This document shows, one piece after another, positions 17,690-25,749 of a stretch of 64,000 nt of DNA (position 1 is its first letter; every line of letters begins with the position of its first letter). This DNA is from Pseudomonadota bacterium (lineage in GTDB: Bacteria > Pseudomonadota > Gammaproteobacteria > Steroidobacterales > Steroidobacteraceae). Below the pieces are notes generated by a model, which was not told the origin of the DNA, ran no database searches, and saw only the letters and a list, made by a program, of their open reading frames with translations. The stretch spans positions 61,530 to 125,529 of the forward strand of contig JAFEDS010000011.1 of NCBI GenBank assembly GCA_018241505.1, read 5' to 3'. The position numbers were made by a program, and so were the translations under genes.

Positions 17690-17986
17690 TCAACGTTTGG
17701 GTTTCTTGCGCTTGCCTCGGGTGAGCCACTCGGACACCGGCTTGGACGGATCGTAGTTGTCGGCCGACAGCTCGGCGGGAGTTGGCCGCGCAATTCCCGA
17801 CAGCGCCTGAAGGTCCTTCCAGAGCCGGTTGGCGCGGCGGAATTCGGCGAGATTGCCGGGATCCGCGGACCAGCGCGCCCAATTCGCCGACTCGTCGGGT
17901 GACAGTGCCGTCGGGCCCTCCATCCTGAAGCGGTGAAACCAACGTACGGCTTCGGGTATGACGGTGTTGGTGCGCTTCCTGCTCAT
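17690..17986 (-). CDS. Stand-alone DUF4880 (FecR N-terminal) domain protein
   Basis: A 98-residue protein. AVRWFHRFRMEG, LSPDESANWARWSADPGNLA and EFRRANRLWKDLQALSG match the N-terminal cytoplasmic domain of FecR, the part that binds the sigma factor. The C-terminal tail is very basic (TRGKRKKPKR) and no membrane helix follows, whereas a normal FecR would continue into one. It is convergent with the secreted FecR-like gene, with 9 bases between their stops. Together the two genes look like the two ends of FecR with the membrane-crossing middle missing. Confidence 0.65.
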   Translation of the reverse strand: MSRKRTNTVIPEAVRWFHRFRMEGPTALSPDESANWARWSADPGNLAEFRRANRLWKDLQALSGIARPTPAELSADNYDPSKPVSEWLTRGKRKKPKR

Positions 17987-18047
17987 CCTGAATGTAAAGA
18001 CGGGAGTGAGCCCTGGAATGCGACTTCAGATGCTCAAAACCGCTCGA

Positions 18048-19025
18048 TCAGCGATCGTTGATCCGCCGGTAGTAATCCAACTGATCGGGGATGTTTTGTA
18101 GACCGAGATACGTTGGCAACACCGCGAGCAGCGGCTTCGGGCGAATACCCAACCTGGCGCAACCGTCTTCCCGGCAGACGCTGTCGACAGTCAACGACTT
18201 GTAGTTGTCAATGGAGAACGGCTTGCCCGGCAACAGGTTCATGGCAACGGCCTGCAGCCAGGCGATGAAATCCGGCAGGCCGACAATACGGCAGCGGAGG
18301 CCGGCGACCGCGGCGGTGGTGCGTACGATCTGCTCGAGAGTCAGCACTTCCGGGCCGCACAGCTCGTATGTATGTCCGACTGTTGTCGGGTCGCGCAAAG
18401 CCAGGCGGAACGCCTGAGCAACATCCGCGACGCTCACTGGAGCAAATCGCGCCTGCGGCCGGGCCAAGGGGAGGAACCCGCCTGACAGGCGCAGCAGGTT
18501 GGCGAAACGGTTGGTGAGAGAGTCGCCTGGGCCGAAAATCACGGACGGGCGGAAGATTGTCCATCCGAGCGTCGGTGGGCTCGCGCGAACTCGCGCTTCG
18601 GCTTCACCTTTCGAGCGAAGATACTGACTCGGCGCGCCGGTTGCATCAGCCGCCAGCGAGCTCATGTGAAGCAGACGGCTGACGCGGGAGGTGCGCGCGG
18701 CTGCTACAACTTTCTCCGCGAGGTTCGTATGCACGGAGCGGAAAGTGCTGCGGCCGTGCTCGTTGAGGATCCCGACGAGGTTGATAACAGCATCCGCGCC
18801 CGCAAACAGCCGTGTCAGCGTGCTGGAATCGTGAACGTCCGCTCGGATCAGCCTGACTGTGTCCAGGACCCTGAGCAAATCGTTGCCGGCCGAGGCGCGG
18901 GTGGGCACTCGAACCCAGTGGCCGTCCATGGCGAGGCGAGTGATCAGTTCGGTGCCGACAAAGCCCGTGCCGCCGAGGACACAGATCGTCAGTTTGGGTG
19001 AGCGTGAGTCCAGTAGATGCTTCAC
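18048..19025 (-). CDS. NDUFA9-like NAD(P)-binding protein (atypical SDR/epimerase)
   Basis: A 325-residue Rossmann-fold protein. The nucleotide loop VLGGTGFVGTELITRLA is at the N-terminus, followed by INLVGIL and HMSSLAADATGAPSQYLRSK, in which Y and K match the catalytic pair positions. FRPSVIFGPGDSLTNRFA then appears. This combination is the hallmark of the complex I NDUFA9 subunit family, whose bacterial members often have non-catalytic or quinone-related roles. It ends the DegQ-side minus-strand group, 16 bases downstream of the protease gene, and may be co-transcribed with it. Confidence 0.85.
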   Translation of the reverse strand: MKHLLDSRSPKLTICVLGGTGFVGTELITRLAMDGHWVRVPTRASAGNDLLRVLDTVRLIRADVHDSSTLTRLFAGADAVINLVGILNEHGRSTFRSVHTNLAEKVVAAARTSRVSRLLHMSSLAADATGAPSQYLRSKGEAEARVRASPPTLGWTIFRPSVIFGPGDSLTNRFANLLRLSGGFLPLARPQARFAPVSVADVAQAFRLALRDPTTVGHTYELCGPEVLTLEQIVRTTAAVAGLRCRIVGLPDFIAWLQAVAMNLLPGKPFSIDNYKSLTVDSVCREDGCARLGIRPKPLLAVLPTYLGLQNIPDQLDYYRRINDR

Positions 19026-19041
19026 ACGCCCTTCTTTCCCA

Positions 19042-20442
19042 TCAGCGTAGTGGGATCAGAACTATTGCGTTGCCGCGCCGAACCTCGAGCACCAACACGG
19101 CCGCATTGCGGGCACGGTCCTTGAGTTGTTGGACCGTGCTCACTTTGCCCCGGTTCGCGCCGATGATGACGTCGTTGTTCTTTAAACCAACTTGCGCGGC
19201 TGCGCTGCCGGGCTCGACGGATTTCACCAGCGCGCCGCCTGAATCGGGAGCGTCGACCAGCGTCGCTCCGTCAAAAGCCCTGTGGATTCCCTCGGGCACC
19301 GCTGTGCCGGCGGTTGGCGTTGATGTGTCCGAAATGATTGCGGTCACGTGCTGTGCTTTGCCCTCGCGCAGCAGGCCGATATCGACTTTGTCACCAACCC
19401 GCAGCAATCCGATGGCATTGCGAAGCTCACCGTTGGACTTGACGGATTGGCCGTTGACGGAAGTAATGACGTCTCCCGTGTGGATACCCGCTTTTTCAGC
19501 GGGCGATCCGTCAACTACCTGCGATACCAACGCACCTTGAGCGTTTGCGAGGCCTAATGACTGCGCAATGTCAGGCGTCACCGTGTACATGCTCACACCG
19601 AGCAGGCCCCGTTTGACGGAGCCGTACTTCACGAGTTGGTCCATGACGCTGTGAGCCATGTTGACCGGAATAGCAAAACCGATGCCAATGTTGCCGCCGC
19701 TGCGCGACAGGATGGCGGTGTTGATGCCGATGAGCTCGCCTCTCAGGTTGACCAACGCCCCGCCTGAGTTGCCGGGGTTGATGGAGGCGTCGGTTTGAAT
19801 GAAGTCTTCGTAGCCGTCCGGATTGATTCCGGAGCGGGACAGACCACTGATGATTCCGGATGTAACGGTGTGCTGCAGCCCGAACGGGTTGCCGATCGCA
19901 ACCACAAAGTCGCCCACCTCAACCTTGGCCGAATCGCCGAGGGAGATCTGCGTAAGCGTATCGGTCTTTACCTTGAGCACGGCTACATCGGACGGCTCGT
20001 CGCTTCCCACAATATCCGCCTTCAGATCGCGCCCGTCCTGAAGGGTCACAGTGATCTCGCTGGCGTTCTCCACCACGTGAGCGTTCGTGACTATGTATCC
20101 AGCTTTCGCATCGAAAATGACGCCCGAACCGGCGCTCTGGAACGGACGCTCGTGCGGACCGGAGTCCTGGGGGACGTCAAAGAAGCGTCGGAAAAATGGG
20201 TCGTCCAACAATGGGTTCTGCGGACCCTTCTCATGGATGGTGCCGCGGGTCGCGATGTTCACGATGGCCGGTGAGACCTTCTTGATCATCGGTGACAGAG
20301 AGGGGACGGGGGTATCGCCGACGGCCGACGGTATGCCGGCGGAAGCGGGCATGGCGGCTGCCGCGAGGCCCAGCAGCGCAGCGCAAGCCAAAGTGGCGGA
20401 AAAGGACCGGGCCAGCGATGTGGCCAGAAGCGTAGCTTTCAT
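19042..20442 (-). CDS. degQ: Periplasmic serine endoprotease DegQ/HtrA
   Basis: A 466-residue protein with a signal peptide, a trypsin-like protease domain and two PDZ domains. The catalytic triad is visible as TNAHVVENA (His), SDVAVLKV (Asp) and INPGNSGGALVN (Ser). The first PDZ follows KRGLLGVSMYTVTPDIA and the second begins near APDSGGALVKSVEPGSAA. These proteases remove misfolded envelope proteins. It has close to the DegQ length of about 455. The hsp20 gene lies upstream on the same strand across a 78-base gap holding a strong hairpin. Confidence 0.93.
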   Translation of the reverse strand: MKATLLATSLARSFSATLACAALLGLAAAAMPASAGIPSAVGDTPVPSLSPMIKKVSPAIVNIATRGTIHEKGPQNPLLDDPFFRRFFDVPQDSGPHERPFQSAGSGVIFDAKAGYIVTNAHVVENASEITVTLQDGRDLKADIVGSDEPSDVAVLKVKTDTLTQISLGDSAKVEVGDFVVAIGNPFGLQHTVTSGIISGLSRSGINPDGYEDFIQTDASINPGNSGGALVNLRGELIGINTAILSRSGGNIGIGFAIPVNMAHSVMDQLVKYGSVKRGLLGVSMYTVTPDIAQSLGLANAQGALVSQVVDGSPAEKAGIHTGDVITSVNGQSVKSNGELRNAIGLLRVGDKVDIGLLREGKAQHVTAIISDTSTPTAGTAVPEGIHRAFDGATLVDAPDSGGALVKSVEPGSAAAQVGLKNNDVIIGANRGKVSTVQQLKDRARNAAVLVLEVRRGNAIVLIPLR

Positions 20443-20454
20443 GCCCTGATCATA

Positions 20455-20489
20455 CCCGCGGCGACACAGGGAGTCTGTGTCACCGCGGG
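20455..20489. other. Strong 14-bp hairpin between hsp20 and degQ
   Basis: CCCGCGG-c-GACACAG, loop GGAGT, CTGTGTC-a-CCGCGGG: two perfect 7-bp stems separated by one C/A mismatch. No run of T follows on either strand, so it is not a textbook Rho-independent terminator. It begins 13 bases before the degQ start codon and would lie in its leader. It could act as an RNA-stability or processing element, or restrain readthrough from hsp20. Confidence 0.55.
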
Positions 20490-20520
20490 AAAACGAGGCA
20501 TTTCGTTAAATCGCAACCAT

Positions 20521-20979
20521 TTAGGCGTCGATCGAGATTCGGCGCGGCTGCACGGCCGGGGTCTTCGGAATCGTGACTTCCAGGACGCCGTTGGTCTGCT
20601 TCGCTTTGATCTGCTCGGTGTTGGCACCCTCGGGCAGAGTGAAGCGCCGCAGGAAGCTACCGGCGACCCGCTCGATGCGCTCGTAGCCGGCCTCGGTTTC
20701 GCGCTTCTCAACCTTGCGCTCACCGCGGACAGTCAACACGCCGTTGTCAGCGGTTATGTCGATGTCCTTCGGATCGACGCCGGGGACGTCAGCGAGCACG
20801 ACGAAGCGATCTTTCTCTTCGTGGATGTCAACTCGCGGAACCCAGGAAACACTGGGCGAGCTGGAGGCTTCGGGGGTGCCCAAAGCGGAGTCATTGCTGA
20901 AATGATTGTTGAATACCTGATCCAACGTCTGGTGCAAACGGTTGACGACGTGCCAGGGTTCATATCGGACGAGTGCCAT
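20521..20979 (-). CDS. Hsp20/alpha-crystallin family small heat-shock protein
   Basis: ATP-independent chaperone that holds unfolding proteins. It has 152 residues. The alpha-crystallin domain is complete, with VPRVDIHEEKDRFVVLADVP and GVLTVRGERKVEK. The typical FxRRFxLP line is seen in GSFLRRFTLPEGAN, followed by NGVLEVTIPK. The short tail contains RRISIDA, an IxI-like motif used for oligomer assembly. A GAGGAG ribosome-binding site precedes the start, and a heat-shock-type promoter lies upstream. Confidence 0.95.
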   Translation of the reverse strand: MALVRYEPWHVVNRLHQTLDQVFNNHFSNDSALGTPEASSSPSVSWVPRVDIHEEKDRFVVLADVPGVDPKDIDITADNGVLTVRGERKVEKRETEAGYERIERVAGSFLRRFTLPEGANTEQIKAKQTNGVLEVTIPKTPAVQPRRISIDA

Positions 20980-21022
20980 GGATAATCTCCTCGAGTGTTA
21001 ATGCGTGGACGGTTGACGCAGG

Positions 21023-21050
21023 ATTTATGGACGGGCCAAAACGTTTCAAC
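21023..21050 (-). promoter_or_regulatory. Heat-shock (sigma-32-type) promoter of hsp20
   Basis: On the minus strand: GTTGAAA (21050-21044), 13 bases, CCATAAAT (21030-21023). This resembles the sigma-32 consensus CTTGAAA-N(11-16)-CCCCATnT and is about 45-70 bases before the hsp20 start. The -10 lacks the full CCCC run. The rest of the gap toward nrdJa (21051-21239) holds nothing else I recognise. Confidence 0.55.
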
Positions 21051-21239
21051 TCTCGGCCCGTGAAATTTTTTGCGCCCGATGTTGGATGGGCAGTGGCGGA
21101 GAAAAGGAAATAGCCGAGCTTGGAATTAGCAGGACTACTAAGCTCGGGAGAACTGATGGATGGGGTCGGGCCGACCAGAAGCAAGCCTCGAGCGCGGCCT
21201 GTGGACGACTCTGTGCACAACCCTGTGAGTAACCTGCGA

Positions 21240-21255
21240 ACACAATATCTTGGGT
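21240..21255. promoter_or_regulatory. NrdR-box-like site, distal
   Basis: ACACAATATCTTGGGT differs at only a few positions from the NrdR operator pattern (ACACwATATATwGTGT). It lies about 335 bases before nrdJa, upstream of a second, more symmetric site. NrdR represses ribonucleotide reductase genes when dATP is plentiful. Confidence 0.5.
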
Positions 21256-21377
21256 TCGCTGCCGCGGACGGGGCCTGTGCCGCAGAAGCAAAAATTACGG
21301 GACAGTTACAGCGGAAAACGATGTAACTAGCTGATTTCTCTAGATGTGAACGGTGTTACAGAATATGGCGTCAAGCC

Positions 21378-21406
21378 TTGACGGCCGGTGACACCCTCAT
21401 TAGTCT
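21378..21406 (+). promoter_or_regulatory. Candidate promoter of nrdJa
   Basis: TTGACG (21378-21383), 17 bases, TAGTCT (21401-21406). The -35 is strong and the -10 weak. The predicted transcription start would fall immediately next to the proximal NrdR-like palindrome, the right geometry for repression. Confidence 0.4.
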
Positions 21407-21416
21407 TTCGACCCCG

Positions 21417-21432
21417 ACACAAGATCTTGTGT
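21417..21432. promoter_or_regulatory. NrdR-box-like palindrome, proximal
   Basis: ACACAAGATCTTGTGT, a perfect 16-base palindrome matching the outer ACAC/GTGT and most inner positions of NrdR boxes. It overlaps the expected transcription start of nrdJa. No nrdR gene is in the window. NrdR boxes usually occur as close pairs, whereas the second copy here is 177 bases away, which lowers confidence. Confidence 0.55.
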
Positions 21433-21588
21433 TTGCGCAACGCAGCCCAAGATCCATAATCGGGGAGGTTCAGGGGGTCTGGCACACGCACCAGGCGCTC
21501 GCGGTCCGCTCTTTGCGGTGGTCCGTGGCCGTCTCCAGATCGTCTGAGATCCGTTTTGCGGGCGTACTGACAGGAGCGCCGCGGATTC

Positions 21589-24500
21589 ATGAATACCGTC
21601 GTGAAGATCGAACCCAAGAGCGTCGATGAAATCTCGTTCCAGGAAGCGTCGCTCGATATCTGGGACAAAAAATACCGGCTGACTGCGAAAGACGGCTCGC
21701 CCATCGATAAGACGATGGACGATACGTACAAGCGCGTCGCTCGTGCGCTTGCGGACGTCGAGCTGCCTGAAGTTCGGGAGCAGTGGTACGAGCAGTTTCT
21801 TTGGGCGTTGCGTCGCGGCGCCATTCCTGCGGGTCGTGTGACGTCGAACGCGGGTGCGTTGGAGCACAAGCCGGCTACGTCGACGATTAATTGCACGGTA
21901 TCGGGGACCATTCGGGACTCGATGGACGACATTCTGGGTAAGGTCCACGAAGCTGGGCTCACGCTGAAGAGTGGATGCGGCATTGGCTACGAGTTTTCAA
22001 CGCTGCGCCCCCGCGGTGCCTATGTCTCGGGTGCTGGGGCGTACACCTCGGGCCCTCTGTCGTTCATGGATATCTACGACAAGATGTGTTTCACGGTCTC
22101 TTCCGCTGGCGGTCGCCGCGGAGCGCAGATGGGCACATTCGATGTCGGGCATCCGGATGCGATGGAGTTCATCCGCGCGAAGCGTGAGAACGGACGGTTG
22201 CGTCAGTTCAACTTGTCGCTGTTGATTACTGACGATTTCATGAAGGCCGTGCGCGAGGATCGTGAGTGGCAGCTCTCTTTCCCGCTGTCCCGCAAAGAGT
22301 ATGAGACGGACCAGCCGGATCTGACCGACACCAGCAAGTTCCTGTGGCGCGAATGGCCTGTTCACGAGAACTATGTCGCGAACGACGAAGGCCTCGTCGC
22401 CTGCAAGATCTACAAGAAGCTGCCGGCACGCCGTATGTGGGACGTGATCATGTCCTCCACCTACGACTTTGCGGAGCCGGGCTTCATTCTCATCGACCGC
22501 GTCAATGAGATGAACAACAACTGGTGGTGCGAAAACATCCGCGCCACCAACCCGTGCGTAACCGCCGACACCCGTCTTGCAACTCAGTTCGGCATGGTGA
22601 AAATCGGCGATCTTTATGATGCGCGTGTTGACATTCACGCGACAGTGGATTGCCGGGCGCTAGGCGAAGACAAAGGGGTGACTGTCCGCCCGGCGGTGCC
22701 GGCTTTCATGACTTCATCATCAGCCGATGTGTATCGCGTCGTGACTGAGGCTGGTTATGAAATCAAGGCGACGGAGTGGCACGATTTCTACACGACTCGT
22801 GGCAAGATCAAACTGAAAGATCTGAAGCCGGGCGACGAGCTGCTGATCCAGTCGGGTAAAGGGCAGTTTGGCGGTTGCGGCAGTTCAGAACTCGGCACAC
22901 TGCTGGGATTGTTGACCGGCGATGGTCATTTCACAAACCGTGGAGAAGGTCTGAATGCGGCGGTTGTGAACCTGTGGGGAGAAGATCGTGACTACGCGGA
23001 TGAGGTAGTCACCTACATCAACTCCCTGATTGCCGGATTCAAGGATCGCCCTCGCGAGTATCGCGTCAGTGCCGTAGCAGTTCCAGAACGCAATCTGGTG
23101 ATGATTCGCTCGATCGTTCTCGCCCGGGCGTTGGAATTCTATGGTTTCACGGCCAAGAACAAAATCAACGTGCCCGAGATTGTGTGGCGCGGCAATGAGG
23201 ATTGCGTCAGAGGTTACCTGCGAGGGTTGTTCCAGTCTGATGGGACAGTCCAGCGCGATGACGCAAATGCCTATTGCACGATCCGGCTGTCGTCGAGCCA
23301 ACCGACTTTGCTGAAGGACATCCAGACACTGCTTGTCAATTTCGGCATTTTCAGCCGGATCCTCCGGCGCCGTGCGGCCGGTCAACGGCTGCTGCCGGAT
23401 GGAAAGGGCGGGAAGCGACTGTTTGATTGCCAGGCTGACTATGAGCTGATCATTGGCTCGGAGTCACGTGATCGATTCATGGAAGAAATAGGCTTCCTGA
23501 CAGACGCAAAGAACGAGAAGTATCAGGAGTGGCGGGCGCGGCGTCGTACCACCAGGTCTGAAGACTTTCGTAGTTGCGTTGCAAACATCCAGCACGTTGG
23601 TCGCGAAGCCGTCTTTGACACAACGCAGGATGATCACAACACGCTGATCTTTAATGGAATAGTGACAGGGAACTGCGGCGAGCAGCCGCTGCCGCCATAC
23701 GGCTCGTGCCTGTTGGGTTCCGTGAACCTGACTCGCTTCGTGAAGAACCCGTTCTCCGAGTTCGCGGAGTTTGATTGGGCCGAGTACCGCGAAGTGGTCA
23801 AAGTGTTCACCCGAATGCTGGACAACGTGGTGGAAGTGAACGGACTGCCGCTCGAAGGGCAGCGAAACGAGATCCTGCGCAAGCGCCGGCACGGCATGGG
23901 CTTCCTCGGCCTCGGCAGCACGCTGACCTTGTTGGGCATGAAATACGGCTCACCCGAATCAGTGAAGTTCACTGAGGATGTGTCGCGCGAGATGGCGGTT
24001 GCCGGTTGGGAAGCCGGCCTCGAGTTGGCGCGGGAGAAGGGCCCGGCGCCGATCATGAACGAGGAGTTTACGGTCACCAAGGAAATGCTCAGGAAGCGGC
24101 CTGAGATGGTGAAGGACGGCTGGAAGGCGGGTGCGAAGATCTCCGGCCGGTTGTTGCATGCCAAGTACAGCCACTATATGCAGCGCGTAGCTGAGGTCGC
24201 CCCGCGGCTCGTACACGAGCTTGCCGAGACGGGCTGCCGGTTTACACACCACACATCCATCGCTCCGACGGGGACGATTTCCTTGTCGTTGGCCAACAAC
24301 GCCTCGAACGGGATCGAGCCCACGTTTGCGCACTACTATTTCCGCAATGTGATCCGCCAGGGGAAGAAGACCAAAGAGAAGGTCGACGTGTTCTCCTTCG
24401 AGCTGCTGGCTTACCGGCAGATTGTCAATGCGAAGGCGATGCCCGATGCGACCAATGCGGCCGAGAAGCTGCCTGAGTACTTCACCATTGCCGACCAGGT

Positions 24501-24855
24501 CACCCCGGATCAGCACGTGGACATTCAGGCAGCCGCGCAGAAATGGATCGACTCGTCGATTTCCAAGACCGCGAACGTGCCGTCCGACTACAAGTACGAG
24601 AACTTCAAGGACATCTACCTTTACGCACACGAGAAGGGTTTGAAGGGATGCACGACATTCCGCTTCAACCCGGAGGCTTTCCAGGGTGTGTTGGTCAAGG
24701 AAGACGACCTCAAGAACACAACTTACGTGTTCACGCTGGATGACGGCAGTGAGGTTGAAGTGAAGGGTGACGAAGAGATTGAGTACGACGGTGAGAAACA
24801 CACCGCGGCCAACCTGTTCGACGCTATCAAGGAAGGCTACTACGGGAAGCTGTGA
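21589..24855 (+). CDS. nrdJ: Adenosylcobalamin-dependent class II ribonucleotide reductase, NrdJa, with intein
   Basis: Makes deoxyribonucleotides without needing oxygen. The precursor has 1088 residues. Removing the 373-residue intein leaves a 715-residue enzyme. Active-site elements are TINCTVSGTIRD (redox Cys102), LTLKSGCGIGYEFSTLRPRG, the radical-cysteine line NP^CGEQPLPPYGSC (^ marks the intein), and later SIAPTGTISLSLANNASNGI. The C-terminal redox cysteines of one-chain NrdJ are absent and are supplied by the next gene, as in the split NrdJa/NrdJb of Pseudomonas aeruginosa. A start ATG follows an AGGAG element. NrdR-like sites lie upstream, and I saw no cobalamin riboswitch. Confidence 0.95.
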   Translation: MNTVVKIEPKSVDEISFQEASLDIWDKKYRLTAKDGSPIDKTMDDTYKRVARALADVELPEVREQWYEQFLWALRRGAIPAGRVTSNAGALEHKPATSTINCTVSGTIRDSMDDILGKVHEAGLTLKSGCGIGYEFSTLRPRGAYVSGAGAYTSGPLSFMDIYDKMCFTVSSAGGRRGAQMGTFDVGHPDAMEFIRAKRENGRLRQFNLSLLITDDFMKAVREDREWQLSFPLSRKEYETDQPDLTDTSKFLWREWPVHENYVANDEGLVACKIYKKLPARRMWDVIMSSTYDFAEPGFILIDRVNEMNNNWWCENIRATNPCVTADTRLATQFGMVKIGDLYDARVDIHATVDCRALGEDKGVTVRPAVPAFMTSSSADVYRVVTEAGYEIKATEWHDFYTTRGKIKLKDLKPGDELLIQSGKGQFGGCGSSELGTLLGLLTGDGHFTNRGEGLNAAVVNLWGEDRDYADEVVTYINSLIAGFKDRPREYRVSAVAVPERNLVMIRSIVLARALEFYGFTAKNKINVPEIVWRGNEDCVRGYLRGLFQSDGTVQRDDANAYCTIRLSSSQPTLLKDIQTLLVNFGIFSRILRRRAAGQRLLPDGKGGKRLFDCQADYELIIGSESRDRFMEEIGFLTDAKNEKYQEWRARRRTTRSEDFRSCVANIQHVGREAVFDTTQDDHNTLIFNGIVTGNCGEQPLPPYGSCLLGSVNLTRFVKNPFSEFAEFDWAEYREVVKVFTRMLDNVVEVNGLPLEGQRNEILRKRRHGMGFLGLGSTLTLLGMKYGSPESVKFTEDVSREMAVAGWEAGLELAREKGPAPIMNEEFTVTKEMLRKRPEMVKDGWKAGAKISGRLLHAKYSHYMQRVAEVAPRLVHELAETGCRFTHHTSIAPTGTISLSLANNASNGIEPTFAHYYFRNVIRQGKKTKEKVDVFSFELLAYRQIVNAKAMPDATNAAEKLPEYFTIADQVTPDQHVDIQAAAQKWIDSSISKTANVPSDYKYENFKDIYLYAHEKGLKGCTTFRFNPEAFQGVLVKEDDLKNTTYVFTLDDGSEVEVKGDEEIEYDGEKHTAANLFDAIKEGYYGKL
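22555..23673 (+). mobile_element. Intein with LAGLIDADG homing endonuclease, in NrdJ at the radical Cys
   Basis: An in-frame insertion of 373 residues (precursor residues 323-695) splits the invariant NPCGEQ. Block A is CVTADTRLAT (Cys1 nucleophile). Block B has ATEWHDF (T73, H76). Two LAGLIDADG motifs, LGLLTGDGHF (Asp123) and LRGLFQSDGTV (Asp229), keep their acidic residues, so the homing endonuclease looks active. Block F holds FDTTQDDHNT (His361) and block G ends NGIVTGN followed by the +1 Cys of the host protein. The usual penultimate His is replaced by Gly, known in some functional inteins. Because the +1 Cys is the thiyl-radical Cys, the reductase cannot work without splicing. Confidence 0.93.
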
Positions 24856-24856
24856 A

Positions 24857-24888
24857 CCACCGAAAGCGCCGCAGGCGACTTTCGGTGG
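24857..24888. other. Long hairpin between nrdJa and nrdJb
   Basis: CCACCGAAAG pairs with CTTTCGGTGG, and inside it CGCC pairs with GGCG around a three-base loop with one bulged A, giving about 14 pairs. It starts one base after the nrdJa stop codon and ends 24 bases before nrdJb. There is no T run, so it may trim or stabilise the mRNA and set the NrdJa:NrdJb ratio rather than terminate. Confidence 0.55.
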
Positions 24889-24912
24889 GATGATAAGCCC
24901 AGGTGCATTGCC

Positions 24913-25641
24913 ATGAAAATCGACCGAAAGATTGTCAAATATCGCGTCCAGAAGCCTGAGGACAAGGCCGCAGCCGAAGCGAAGGCGTCCGCTGCGCTGG
25001 CGAATGACCCGGATATTTTCCGTGACAAGAACGGGAAGACCGCCAAGGTCATCCGGATGCACGAGGAAATCAAGCGTCCGGATGTTCTGATCGGCTCGAC
25101 CTACAAGATCAAGACGCCTGTGTCTGATCATGCGATGTACGTGACCATCAACGACATCGTGTTGAACGAAGGTACTGAGTACGAGCAGCGCCGCCCCTTC
25201 GAGGTCTTCATTAACTCGAAGAACCTGGATCACTTCCAGTGGATTGTTGCGCTGACGCGCATCATCTCGGCCGTGTTCCGCAAGGGTGGTGACGTTACGT
25301 TCCTCGTCGAGGAATTGAAGGCGGTGTTCGATCCGCGCGGCGGCTACTGGCAGCCGGGCGGGAAGTTCATGCCCTCCATCATTGCCGAGCTGGGCCATGT
25401 GATCGAGAAGCACCTGCAGACCATCGGACTGATGCGGGCGCCGAAGTTGGATGAGCATCAGCAGAAGTTGGTGGATGAGAAGCGGGCTGAGTTCGAGGCC
25501 CGGGCCAAGCAGACGGACGCCTTTTCCAAGTCGGTCTATCCTGAAGGAGCGCAGTTGTGCTCCAAGTGCTCCACCGCGGCCGTGGTGATGATGGATGGAT
25601 GCATGACTTGTTTGAGCTGTGGGGATTCCAAGTGCGGGTGA
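24913..25641 (+). CDS. Class II ribonucleotide reductase small chain NrdJb
   Basis: A 242-residue protein supplying the C-terminal part of a split class II reductase. The body contains YKIKTPVSDHAMYVTINDIV, RRPFEVFINSKNLDHFQW and FDPRGGYWQPGG. The C-terminus carries six cysteines in LCSKCSTA and GCMTCLSCGDSKCG, which fit the redox-active and metal-binding cysteines that re-reduce the active site. It follows nrdJa by 57 bases with a hairpin in between and is followed by a strong terminator, so the two genes form one operon. Confidence 0.88.
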   Translation: MKIDRKIVKYRVQKPEDKAAAEAKASAALANDPDIFRDKNGKTAKVIRMHEEIKRPDVLIGSTYKIKTPVSDHAMYVTINDIVLNEGTEYEQRRPFEVFINSKNLDHFQWIVALTRIISAVFRKGGDVTFLVEELKAVFDPRGGYWQPGGKFMPSIIAELGHVIEKHLQTIGLMRAPKLDEHQQKLVDEKRAEFEARAKQTDAFSKSVYPEGAQLCSKCSTAAVVMMDGCMTCLSCGDSKCG

Positions 25642-25684
25642 GCTGAGCGCCGCCGGGAAGGTCGGAATAAAAAGCTGACAGATT

Positions 25685-25715
25685 CAACGCCCGGGTTTCC
25701 CGGGCGTTGTCTTTT
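25685..25715 (+). terminator. Rho-independent terminator after nrdJb
   Basis: Perfect 11-bp stem CAACGCCCGGG / CCCGGGCGTTG with a TTT loop, followed by TCTTTT. Ends the nrdJa-nrdJb transcript. Confidence 0.92.
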
Positions 25716-25749
25716 CTGCGCCAGTTTCCCGCGGTTTGGTATCCTGTGC

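Noticed and set aside
21589-22554. Cobalamin riboswitch expected before a B12-dependent reductase
   Set aside because: I looked through 21000-21588 and saw no B12-box-like core. Only the NrdR-like sites and a promoter were found.
23959-25458. Open frame of 499 codons on the minus strand across nrdJa/nrdJb
   Set aside because: It runs antisense to two clearly conserved genes, its residues mirror their codon pattern, and it matches nothing I recognise.
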